This document shows, piece by piece, positions 7,028 to 14,417 of a stretch of DNA of 25,706 nt (position 1 is the first letter of the stretch; every line of letters starts with the position of its first letter). Source of the DNA: a virus; the IMG/VR virus record IMGVR_UViG_3300025646_000324, positions 1 to 25,706 of that record, one strand, 5' to 3'. A program made the position numbers and the translations under genes. Below the pieces are notes generated by a model. It saw only the letters and a program-made list of their open reading frames with translations, made no database searches and had not been told where the DNA came from.

Positions 7028-8188
7028 ATGCCTAAGCCGAGGTCCAAATTTTCCATCAGTCGCTATACCTATAACAACGGTAAGCGAGCATGGTTGGTGT
7101 CTGGAACAATGCGTCACGGATTGCGTGTTAGGAGGTTCTTTGAGGACTACGATAAAGCCGAGCGATGTAGGCAGCAGATCGAGTTTAGCGAGAAGTCAGA
7201 GACCGAGGTTGATACCTATGCCAAGACTCGGCTGACAAGCGGCCAAATCGCTGACGCGGAGATGGCTTATCAGCTACTTGGTAAGCTTCCGATTGCTTCA
7301 CTGTCTGAGGCTGTTGATTGGTGCTCCAAGAACTACGTAGCCCCAGAAACGACCAAGTCTGTCCATGAGGCTTACCAGGAGATGATGAAGGACAAGGCCA
7401 GGGTCAACTTGCGAAAACGCTCCTTGGACGAACTGAGGGTCATGATCGGCAAAATCGACCAAAAGCTGGGTGCCCTGCAGATCCATCAAGTTACCTCAGC
7501 GAGTCTTGAGGAACTGATTCCTTCGACCGCATCGCCTCGAACCAGAAACAAGTATGTCGTCAAGTTTGCTCAGTTCTTCAACTGGGCAATTAAGCGAGGC
7601 TACATCCAGAGCAATCCTGCTGATGGCATTTCTAAGGCCAGAGTGGATGCTGTCGAGAACATTGCGCTGTCCATGGCGCAGGTTAAGGCAGTTCTTAAGG
7701 CGTCATACGGAACTCCTATCCAATCCTTAGTAGCATTGCAGCTGTTTGCTGGGCTAAGGAGCGAGGAAGCTTGGCGACTTGATTGGTCACAGGTGGACCT
7801 CGATGACAAAGCGCTCTATGTCAAACCTGATGGCGCTAAGAAGCGCAGCGCCAGAACGGTTGAATTGCATGATGAAGTTCTGCCCTGGCTAGATTTGTCG
7901 CAGCCTATCGCCCCAGAGGTTAAGGAGGGTGTTCCATCAACCTACCGATACCGTCAGGCATTTGAGCAGATGAGGGCTGATGCCAAAATTACGGACCGCA
8001 AGTATGACAACGTGCTTCGACACACCGCCCTCAGCTTCTACTCAGCCAAGACCCAGAGCCTTGATAAGACCGTTCACTGGGGCGGCACTGGGGTTGGGCC
8101 GTTCTTCCAAAACTACAAGTCACGGGTCAAACTCAAGGACGTCAACGCCTACTGGAGCCTGACGCCTGAGTCACTGGGGTTGGAGTAG
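7028..8188 (+). CDS. int: Tyrosine-type site-specific integrase
   Basis: Predicted 386 aa from ATG 7028 (MPKPRSKFSISRY). A 13-residue-longer version would need a TTG at 6989 and would run through the repeats, so ATG is preferred. The N-terminal arm-binding-like region is basic. The central region (…SVHEAYQEMMKDKARVNLRKRSLDELRVM… to …FFNWAIKRGYIQSNPA) is a typical SAM-like core-binding domain. Catalytic elements are R244 in AGLRSEEAWRLDW, VLRHTALSFY (Arg box II; the usual His three residues before R is Asn), HWGG, and the nucleophile Y363 in FFQNYKSRV. It directly follows a complete tRNA-Ser, as expected for integration into a tRNA 3' end. No strong Shine-Dalgarno is seen. Confidence 0.93.
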   Translation: MPKPRSKFSISRYTYNNGKRAWLVSGTMRHGLRVRRFFEDYDKAERCRQQIEFSEKSETEVDTYAKTRLTSGQIADAEMAYQLLGKLPIASLSEAVDWCSKNYVAPETTKSVHEAYQEMMKDKARVNLRKRSLDELRVMIGKIDQKLGALQIHQVTSASLEELIPSTASPRTRNKYVVKFAQFFNWAIKRGYIQSNPADGISKARVDAVENIALSMAQVKAVLKASYGTPIQSLVALQLFAGLRSEEAWRLDWSQVDLDDKALYVKPDGAKKRSARTVELHDEVLPWLDLSQPIAPEVKEGVPSTYRYRQAFEQMRADAKITDRKYDNVLRHTALSFYSAKTQSLDKTVHWGGTGVGPFFQNYKSRVKLKDVNAYWSLTPESLGLE

Positions 8189-8197
8189 GGCGGGGAA

Positions 8198-8315
8198 GTG
8201 TATTTAAAACGATACACTTGGTATTGATTGGGCAAAACAACCGCCTTGGAGTGTATCGAATACGATACGCATGTGTATCTAATACGATACGCTACGTGTA
8301 TTCAAAACGATACAC
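8198..8315. repeat. Array of four 20-bp imperfect palindromes (iteron/centromere-like)
   Basis: Copies lie at 8198-8217, 8251-8270, 8273-8292 and 8296-8315; the last three repeat every 22-23 bp, about two helical turns. The consensus is GTGTATYNAAWACGATACRC, with half-sites G(T/C)GTATCG facing each other. The array lies between the 3' ends of two convergent genes, a poor place for promoter operators. It is more like plasmid iterons, a partition site, or a cooperative binding site at an origin. No gene is seen in 8189-8359. Confidence 0.75.
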
Positions 8316-8359
8316 TAACTAATAAAGAACTGATCAAAGAAACTGAGCAATTTCTAGGT

Positions 8360-11300
8360 TTAAGTTTTTGCGAGTTGGACGTGCCCTAGGTGCCATTGCC
8401 ACAAGGCCCTGGCAATGCTTTCTTCTGCGAGGGTATAGGAAGCTTGATCAGCACCCAAAACATAGCCCAAGGCGATGCTAGAGCAGTCAGCACCCATTTC
8501 CTGGACAGCTTGTCGCAGCTTCTCAAAATGGCTGTTGAAGTTTTCGAATTGCTCAACTGCAGCTTTAATCCAATCTCCGCTTGCTGGAATTGAGAAATCA
8601 AAAGTTTCAAACACGCTGCGCAAAGCTTTACACACGTTGTTTCGGGCATAATACCCCCGACGACCTCCCGTAAAGAAATACGCAAGCTGGGTCATTGCCC
8701 CAACTATGATCCGCGGCTCTTCCTCGCTGGCGCTGGGTTCGGCCATGTATGCGTTTAGCAGAACCTCAAAAGCTTGTTCGGGAGTGCGGTTTGCTTGTTT
8801 GCGCTCTTTATCAGCTACATCAACAAAGCTTTGACTAAATGGCCACAGACCACTTTTACCGCAGGCTGCTAAAAGCGCGTTTTCGGTGTGAACATCCAAG
8901 TCCCCACAAATCTCCAAGACATTCTCGTGATAGGTCTGCGTCTCCGGCCACAGATCTGCATTGATGTTCTGCGTGTCAGCTGCTTTCTCAGCTACCGTTT
9001 CCCTGTTTAAGTATGGGCCGCAGTTAGGATTTTCATGGGTAACCCCATCCCAGTGGTTTATTGCTTGGGCCAACGCTGATACGTGATCAGTTGTGGGCTT
9101 GTAAATGCTTTCAATGTAAGCTGCGTATTCTGAGCTGTTATGATGTCGAATCCGGCTAAGTCTGTCACAGGCTTCCCTTGCAGACTCTCCAACCCCACCT
9201 CTTCGCAAGCTTTTGACATCGTCAAATTGACCTCTAGCTCCATACCTGCGGTCTCCAACACTGACGGCTTGATCCTGCGTGTTTGTGGTTACAGTTGGGG
9301 CATCCCAGTTATTATTTAAATGGTCCTGCCAATCCCACTGGCCTTTAATCGTGGGTTTCAGGGGGGGTGCAGCAAAGTTAAAAAGTGCGGCAGCATCAAG
9401 GAAGTCGTCGGAGACGCGTTGACTTTCAAGCTTGGCAACAATTTGCTGTGCTGCTCTTTGAAATTGATCAAATTGATCTGCGTTTATGTCTTTTATTCGC
9501 ATTCCAGACATCGGAATGATTGTTGACTCCGCAATCAGATTGACGGTTTTGACAACTTTGGGGTGTAGGATGTGTAACTGCTGATCCGTCCGCGCACCAT
9601 AAAGAAAATAAACTACCAGGCTTGCGATGAACTCGCTGGTTTTGGGAAAGTCTATGTCAGGCGACACGCTTTCGGTGCGCTGTGTTGTCAGCATTTCAAA
9701 AAGAACCCCCGGCGAGCAGAGTTCCTTCAATGGAGCTTTCCTATGTTCGTCAATAAAGCATGACAACTGCCCCAGCGCTTCAAACTTATTAGGCTGAGAT
9801 CCGCGATACCTAACCCACATTATGCAGGCCATGATGCAGACATGAGTGGGGACTTTTTTGTCGGACCACATTTGTCTGATTCCGCGATAGTCAATCCTTG
9901 AACCGGGCAAAGCTTCAACCGAATCGGCAAAGTCTGGCCATACACTTTCAATACGCTTAAGCAGCATGCGCTTGGGGTAAGCCCTTCTATCTGCTTGATC
10001 ATAGCCACTTATGGCATTTTGAAACGCAATCCAATGAGAATTCCTGTCGTTAAGTCTGACTTTATGAGAAGGCTCGACTTTTTGTGCCTGCGGCGTTGTT
10101 GTCGTTTGGCCGCCTTGCTTTACGCTTCCCGTATCGGGTCTTACCACGTGCCGCAAGTCCATCAAGAGCGCTGGTCCTGAAAAGCCGAATGGTCCAGGCA
10201 TACCTGGCGCGTGTATTGGCGTTTCTCCTTCACGGGAAAGCACCATTTCCGGAGTAGGTTCTTGCGTTGTTTCTATATGCAGCCATGTGGCACTAAACAC
10301 CGAGCTAAGGGCATCCCACTCGTCGCTATCAAAGTCAACCTGAAACGTTTTTCCCGTTGTGGTGCGAAACCTCAAATAGACAACAGTTGGATGGTGCAAA
10401 TTTCGGACAGGCAGGTAGGCCCCTTCAAAAGAGCATTCCCTTAGGTCCTGTTCACTGAGTTCATCCAGCATTGTCAATTTGGATGCGAATTCGCGATCCC
10501 GCTGCAGCTCACTCCAATCACCCAGTAATCCCTTCTCCGCCTTCTTTGGTAAGCGAAACTCTGGCTCACCTGGCACTTCCTCCCATACTTCGCATTGCAC
10601 AAAGCAAGGGAAAAAGTCTTTCTCTGAGTGCGTGGTGCCCTTGAGCATACCATCACTACCAATGCTGTGATAAATCAAGTCACTGCGTCTTCTGTAAAAT
10701 GCCTTCGTGCTCTCACCCTCAGGTAAACCTAAAGGCTCTAGTGGGTATCCGCTTCTACCGTGTGGCTCTATGTCAACCTGGACGTCGTATCGCTCACCGT
10801 CACCGTATTCTTTCCTGATGACGTATTTGCAGGGTAGGAATGGGATGCTGTAGGCGTAAGCCGCAGGCACGTCAGGGTAGTTTACTGTTACCCTTGAGGC
10901 GCGCTTATCAGCAATCAAAACACCTGCAGCTTGCCGGATCAGCGTAGCACCGTGTTGAATAAGAGGTAATTTAAGCAGTCTGCCAGGGCTAGGGTCTATG
11001 GCGTTGCCTAAAAGAGTCCACAATTCGACGCCATCTACTGTATCGTCAGACTCATGGGCTTTTTGCCAAATGCCTTGATAATCGAGTCTAAGCATGGACT
11101 TGTAGGCCAGCCCAAGTGTTGTTTCCAAAACATCAAGAACATCAGTTTCAGTCCTGCCGCTCGCCTCAAAATGCTGAACTGTTTTGGCAAAATTGTTTTT
11201 CGGGGTCTCGTCCATATCGCCAAAGTAGAACCTGGCAATTTGGCTGTCTTTACTGTTGTCCAATTGGTCAATGACCCCGCTCAAAACGTAAAGCGCTCTG

Positions 11301-11995
11301 TGTTTGCCCACGATGCCACCGTAGAGATCAAGCGTAAGTCCGCCAATCAGCTTATCATCGTCAGGTTCTATTTTGGTGATTTTGCAAAACCTCTTGCCGG
11401 TGGTAGTTAGGAAATCTGTGACATAGTGGTTTGCGTATCCTGAGTAGCGAACCGCAAGTGCCGTATTTACTTCCTCAGTAGTCAAATCCGATTCGTCGGT
11501 CAGCTTTTTGGGCAAAGGCAGGCGCCGTCTCCAGAAATATTTTTTTTCCTCTGTCTTGCTGTCAACTTTTTCGAAGACACCCAGCTTGGTGTAGTAGGCA
11601 AGGACGTCTTCTCCTGAAGTTGGATCCCTGTAAGTTTCGGCTTCCGTAGCTAAACCTACTTGCTCGAGTTCGGACGCGTGTTCAATCAGTGCGCAATCTA
11701 CTAATTCCTCCAGATCAAAGTGCGACAATTGTGGTTTAGACTGTCGCCGTCCGCTGGCTTTGTTTAGAGGGATCGATTTTTTAACCAAAGAAGTCGTGCC
11801 TGGCTCCAGGGTGGGGTCGTGCTTTGGTCTGATTTTTCCGCTGGCTATGAGCTTCTTCCACAAGGCCACAGCCATCTCATCGACCAGCTCCGCATCCTTC
11901 CAGCCAAATTCTTCACGCAGCGATTGCACGATGAACTTGGTGGTGGGATTACCAAGCTTTGACTGCAGCCCCTTTATTTTGGGTGTTTCGCTCAT
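8360..11995 (-). CDS. 1211-aa orphan protein of unknown function
   Basis: A single uninterrupted 1211-codon frame on the opposite strand to the flanking phage operons. The start ATG at 11995 overlaps the stop of the upstream small gene (ATGA) and has an AAAGGAC Shine-Dalgarno, so translation is probably coupled. I recognise no catalytic motif: no P-loop, DEAD box, zinc-finger cluster, signal peptide or clear membrane segment. Residues 1-110 are charged and may include a basic linker (GRRQSKPQ). A Gln/Thr-rich linker (KQGGQTTTTPQAQK) near 655 suggests two large lobes, and another linker lies near 920 (NTQDQAVSVGDRRYGARG). Soluble and multi-domain. Placement beside the integrase and a palindrome array, in reverse orientation, marks it as an accessory gene: defence, superinfection exclusion or replication/maintenance are possibilities, none shown by sequence. 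Confidence 0.85.
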   Translation of the reverse strand: MSETPKIKGLQSKLGNPTTKFIVQSLREEFGWKDAELVDEMAVALWKKLIASGKIRPKHDPTLEPGTTSLVKKSIPLNKASGRRQSKPQLSHFDLEELVDCALIEHASELEQVGLATEAETYRDPTSGEDVLAYYTKLGVFEKVDSKTEEKKYFWRRRLPLPKKLTDESDLTTEEVNTALAVRYSGYANHYVTDFLTTTGKRFCKITKIEPDDDKLIGGLTLDLYGGIVGKHRALYVLSGVIDQLDNSKDSQIARFYFGDMDETPKNNFAKTVQHFEASGRTETDVLDVLETTLGLAYKSMLRLDYQGIWQKAHESDDTVDGVELWTLLGNAIDPSPGRLLKLPLIQHGATLIRQAAGVLIADKRASRVTVNYPDVPAAYAYSIPFLPCKYVIRKEYGDGERYDVQVDIEPHGRSGYPLEPLGLPEGESTKAFYRRRSDLIYHSIGSDGMLKGTTHSEKDFFPCFVQCEVWEEVPGEPEFRLPKKAEKGLLGDWSELQRDREFASKLTMLDELSEQDLRECSFEGAYLPVRNLHHPTVVYLRFRTTTGKTFQVDFDSDEWDALSSVFSATWLHIETTQEPTPEMVLSREGETPIHAPGMPGPFGFSGPALLMDLRHVVRPDTGSVKQGGQTTTTPQAQKVEPSHKVRLNDRNSHWIAFQNAISGYDQADRRAYPKRMLLKRIESVWPDFADSVEALPGSRIDYRGIRQMWSDKKVPTHVCIMACIMWVRYRGSQPNKFEALGQLSCFIDEHRKAPLKELCSPGVLFEMLTTQRTESVSPDIDFPKTSEFIASLVVYFLYGARTDQQLHILHPKVVKTVNLIAESTIIPMSGMRIKDINADQFDQFQRAAQQIVAKLESQRVSDDFLDAAALFNFAAPPLKPTIKGQWDWQDHLNNNWDAPTVTTNTQDQAVSVGDRRYGARGQFDDVKSLRRGGVGESAREACDRLSRIRHHNSSEYAAYIESIYKPTTDHVSALAQAINHWDGVTHENPNCGPYLNRETVAEKAADTQNINADLWPETQTYHENVLEICGDLDVHTENALLAACGKSGLWPFSQSFVDVADKERKQANRTPEQAFEVLLNAYMAEPSASEEEPRIIVGAMTQLAYFFTGGRRGYYARNNVCKALRSVFETFDFSIPASGDWIKAAVEQFENFNSHFEKLRQAVQEMGADCSSIALGYVLGADQASYTLAEESIARALWQWHLGHVQLAKT

Positions 11996-12174
11996 TGCGT
12001 CCTTTTGGACTTGGTCTTGAGTTTGGCCGCAACGTTTCTGGTCACGAGGTCTGTGAGGTAATCCGAGCGTGTTGCATGCCTGGATGTGGCCACTACTTGG
12101 TCCAAATCGTCAAACAACTCACTCTCTAGCCACACTGATACCAGTCTTTTTCCCGCTTTTCTTTGGTTAGCCAT
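11992..12174 (-). CDS. Ribbon-helix-helix (CopG/Arc-like) DNA-binding protein
   Basis: Predicted 60 aa from ATG 12174 (MANQRKAGKRLVSVWLESEL); an upstream ATG at 12204 adds 10 residues unlike the fold. The pattern KRLVSVWLESELFDDLDQVV followed by RSDYLTDLVTRNV gives a beta strand plus two helices, the RHH fold of small dimeric repressors. Its stop overlaps the start of the 1211-aa gene by 4 bp. It likely represses its own operon, or binds one of the two repeat sets (12319-12392 or 8198-8315). Family is fairly clear; target is inference. Confidence 0.7.
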   Translation of the reverse strand: MANQRKAGKRLVSVWLESELFDDLDQVVATSRHATRSDYLTDLVTRNVAAKLKTKSKRTQ

Positions 12175-12245
12175 AATACATCTGCTTGGTCGGGAAGCAG
12201 GCAATAAGCTCGTTCAAAGCTTGCTTGAACTCAAACGAAAACTGC

Positions 12246-12392
12246 AAAAATCGGTATCCTCAAAAAAGTGCAGCACACAAAAACATCAAAAAGCCAAGTA
12301 AAAACAGCAATTCCTTGCGACACAAAAAACAGTATACCAAAAAGCGTGAAAATTCTTCTAGACACAAAAACGGGTATACCGTAAATTGCGTG
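12246..12392. promoter_or_regulatory. Divergent control region with GTATACC repeats
   Basis: Two related 30-bp segments, 12319-12348 and 12361-12392, share GACACAAAAA, then a GTATAC palindrome, then an A-rich run and GCGTG, 42 bp apart. A weaker third copy (CGGTATCC) lies at 12252-12259. The region 12175-12395 separates the leftward RHH/1211-aa operon from rightward small regulators, the usual layout of a lysogeny-type switch. No convincing -35/-10 pair was found by eye. Confidence 0.5.
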
Positions 12393-12395
12393 CAA

Positions 12396-12566
12396 ATGAG
12401 AGACTCACATCCCACCCAAGAGCAACTTCTCCAGCTACAGGTCCTCGCCAATTACAGCGAAACATCCATTTCCGAGGTGCTTGACATGATAATCAACGCA
12501 GCTCTCGAGGGAATCCCAGCAAATCAATCCAAAGAATCACAAGCCGCGCAGACAATCGCAAATTAA
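12396..12566 (+). CDS. Small regulator-like protein, 56 aa
   Basis: From ATG 12396 the product is MRDSHPTQEQLLQLQVLANY…, 56 aa. A longer frame back to 12186 would include the repeat-rich control region and low-complexity Lys/Asn sequence, so the shorter start is preferred. The core (TQEQLLQLQVLANYSETSISEVLDMIINAALEG) reads as two helices joined by a turn, like the helical half of an RHH or antitoxin-type repressor. It is the first rightward gene from the divergent control region and is followed after 7 bp by another tiny gene. Function is inferred from size and place. Confidence 0.45.
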   Translation: MRDSHPTQEQLLQLQVLANYSETSISEVLDMIINAALEGIPANQSKESQAAQTIAN

Positions 12567-12573
12567 CGATATT

Positions 12574-12735
12574 ATGAAACACCACTCATCAGACAATAAG
12601 GAGGCCCAAGCCAAGACTCGGGTAAACATGTCCCCAGATCTGTTTCGCCGGATGCTAGAGGTCGCGCAAACAACAGGCAGGCCTCCCGTGCTTGCTCTGC
12701 AGCTAATCGGTGCAAGCGGAATAAAAGACAACTGA
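12574..12735 (+). CDS. Small ribbon-helix-helix-like protein, 53 aa
   Basis: ATG 12574 gives MKHHSSDNKEAQAKTRVNMS… and ends at TGA 12733-12735. The segment KTRVNMSPDLFRRMLEVAQT followed by GRPPVLALQLIGASGI matches the strand-helix-helix of RHH proteins (RVxMSPDLxxxLxxxAxxxGR). It lies between a 56-aa regulator-like gene and the 220-aa gene, with gaps of 7 and 9 bp, so it is probably in one operon with both. No Shine-Dalgarno is seen. Confidence 0.55.
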   Translation: MKHHSSDNKEAQAKTRVNMSPDLFRRMLEVAQTTGRPPVLALQLIGASGIKDN

Positions 12736-12744
12736 ATCAATTTT

Positions 12745-13407
12745 ATGGAAAAATACTCATCACACGATAACGGGACTGTCACGTGTGGCAGTCAGTCAAC
12801 AGAGAAGGAACGTAGGCTCGATGATCTAGAAAAAGCCGTGGACAGACTCCAGGAATTGCTAACTGGTATCGAAGCGAGCACCAACAAGACATTTGGTGTT
12901 GCCCACCTAAACGGTGCGGTTGATCGCCTTGGGCAGTGCTGGAAGACATACCAAGAGGTTTCCAGGGAGGATCCAGCCGTGGAAATGAAGAACATCGCTC
13001 TGGCAAAGCAAATTTTAAGCTTGGCCAACCAGGAAACCGGGCAGGATCACACTCTGGAGGAGGTCTTGCGTGATGATAGTTTCCTTGCTGCCGTAGACAT
13101 GGCAGCTTCGGTTTACAAACGAATCAACAACACTTTCTATGGGGTCTGGGCCTTAGATAAGTTGAAAGGGGACAATCTGGCTGACCTACACAGGTTTCAC
13201 CAGCAGTTCCAATCTCTTGTTGGACTGGAAGAGGGCAGCCCAGTTCTTGCGCTCCACAACCAAATATCGCGATGGTATAGATTCGGCGACACTGTTTCTG
13301 CGAGCGACTTCAGACGGGTCAGCGCCGTGCTTGATCGTGCCTTTGAAGCTCATGTTCTGGGCGAGAAGCTCACTAGGATCAAACCATCTACCCGAAGGGC
13401 AGCTTGA
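12745..13407 (+). CDS. Hypothetical coiled-coil protein, 220 aa
   Basis: Starts ATG (MEKYSSHDNGTVTCGSQSTE). Residues 20-50 have heptad-like hydrophobics (KERRLDDLEKAVDRLQELLTGI), suggesting a coiled coil. The rest is mixed helical (…VDMAASVYKRINNTFYGVWALDKL…), with a basic C-terminus (KLTRIKPSTRRAA). No membrane or catalytic motif is seen. It ends 1 bp before the VRR-NUC ATG (TGATATG), so the two are probably translationally coupled and may act together in DNA metabolism. Family not recognised. Confidence 0.65.
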   Translation: MEKYSSHDNGTVTCGSQSTEKERRLDDLEKAVDRLQELLTGIEASTNKTFGVAHLNGAVDRLGQCWKTYQEVSREDPAVEMKNIALAKQILSLANQETGQDHTLEEVLRDDSFLAAVDMAASVYKRINNTFYGVWALDKLKGDNLADLHRFHQQFQSLVGLEEGSPVLALHNQISRWYRFGDTVSASDFRRVSAVLDRAFEAHVLGEKLTRIKPSTRRAA

Positions 13408-13408
13408 T

Positions 13409-13792
13409 ATGAGGCGGGCAGCTAGAACTGATGGCAACCAAAGGGCTATCGTATCAGGACTCCGGAGAGAAGGGATGAGTGTTCTAGACCTATCTGCCGT
13501 CGGTAGAGGCTGCCCTGACATCGCCGTAGGTTACGCAGGGTCTAATTGGCTCTTCGAAATTAAAGACGGCTCCAAGCCGCCTTCAGCGAGGCGACTCACA
13601 CCGGCCGAAAAGTCCTTCCATAACACCTGGGCTGGTCAGGTAAGTGTGGTCACCTCGTTGGATGATGCGCTCGGCATCGTCAAGCAAACCCCTGGAAGCA
13701 ATTCCAAGGGTCCTTCCGAGCAAATTTTTACTCACGAAATGAGCCAGATCGAAACTGGACCAGTCACTGACTCACAACCAAAAGAGGTCTAA
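13409..13792 (+). CDS. VRR-NUC domain nuclease
   Basis: Predicted 127 aa from ATG 13409, immediately after the upstream stop; the in-frame ATG at 13217 would overlap that gene by 190 bp and adds unrelated sequence. The fold signature is RTDGNQRAIVSGLRREGMSV, then GCPDIAVGY (P36-D37), then WLFEIKDG (E50, K52): the PD…ExK active site of VRR-NUC nucleases of the PD-(D/E)XK superfamily. The Gln/Glu after 'N' (Q11) and the short length match phage members, which are proposed structure-selective nucleases in recombination or replication. A polar tail follows the domain. Operator copy 3 follows the stop. Confidence 0.85.
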   Translation: MRRAARTDGNQRAIVSGLRREGMSVLDLSAVGRGCPDIAVGYAGSNWLFEIKDGSKPPSARRLTPAEKSFHNTWAGQVSVVTSLDDALGIVKQTPGSNSKGPSEQIFTHEMSQIETGPVTDSQPKEV

Positions 13793-13793
13793 C

Positions 13794-13817
13794 GGGTGTA
13801 ATACACCCATATATATT
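13794..13817 (+). promoter_or_regulatory. Operator copy 3 and promoter before the SSB-like gene
   Basis: GGGTGTAATACACCC (13794-13808) is a perfect palindrome. CTAACG (13789-13794) is a weak -35, and after 17 bp comes TATATT (13812-13817, 5 of 6 to TATAAT). Transcription would start near 13824, just after the ATG at 13818, which would favour the second ATG (13833) for this promoter. Confidence 0.5.
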
Positions 13818-14417
13818 ATGAAAGCAATAGAAATGGCGGCTATCGAGAAGCCGGAAAGACAGCTGACAGCAGAAGGCACGTATCCCACTGAAGTTCGCGC
13901 AGTGGTCGATTGTGGCACTCACAGGGGATACGAAGGGAAGGGGAGTGTTCGTAAGTTCATTATGGTTCACGAGGTTCTTGGGCAGACTCGGACTTTTGGT
14001 GAAAAAGTCGTTCCTGAAAACATGTCGTTCTGGATTCAGGTAAAAATAGGGGATAGGGGTGAACTTCGTTTGTTCGATACCAACAAGAATCGGAAATACA
14101 TCGAGACAATGATGAACCGCAAATTTGTTCCCGGTGAAAAATTCGATCCTTCTGAGTTGGCCGGCAAGAAGTGCTTGTCGAAAATTGAACACCGCCAAAA
14201 CAAGCGTGGAGACGATATTGCTGTCATCACTGACAACATGCCCCTGCCAAAAGGAATGCCTGTTCCTGACGCGATTGGGCCAATCTGGGTATATGACCTG
14301 GATAAGCCTGACGAGAACATCGACCAGCTCGCACCATACATGATCACACAGATCGAGCAGTCAGATGAACGTCGTTCTCAACCCGTTGAGGAGGAAGTAA
14401 CAGATGGCCCTTTCTGA
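13818..14417 (+). CDS. Phage single-stranded-DNA-binding-like protein
   Basis: Predicted 199 aa (ATG 13818) or 194 aa (ATG 13833, MAAIEKPERQ). The body is beta-rich with an OB-like pattern (GTYPTEVRAVVDCGTHRG…SVRKFIMVHEVLGQTRTF…MSFWIQVKIG…KCLSKIEHRQNKRGDDIAVI). The C-terminus is acidic and ends EEEVTDGPF, resembling the acidic …PF tip by which SSBs recruit partners. It sits directly upstream of, and overlaps by 14 bp, the RecE-like nuclease gene, the common place for a phage ssDNA-binding protein. Assignment rests on tail, composition and context, not on a unique motif. Confidence 0.65.
   Translation: MKAIEMAAIEKPERQLTAEGTYPTEVRAVVDCGTHRGYEGKGSVRKFIMVHEVLGQTRTFGEKVVPENMSFWIQVKIGDRGELRLFDTNKNRKYIETMMNRKFVPGEKFDPSELAGKKCLSKIEHRQNKRGDDIAVITDNMPLPKGMPVPDAIGPIWVYDLDKPDENIDQLAPYMITQIEQSDERRSQPVEEEVTDGPF

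Noticed and set aside
8390-8593. 67-aa plus-strand open frame downstream of the palindrome array
   Set aside because: It lies wholly antisense to the C-terminus of the 1211-aa gene and has no recognisable features; the array therefore has no clear promoter target.
13217-13408. Long N-terminal extension of the VRR-NUC gene
   Set aside because: It would overlap the upstream gene by 190 bp and encodes nothing like the family; ATG 13409 fits the nuclease start.
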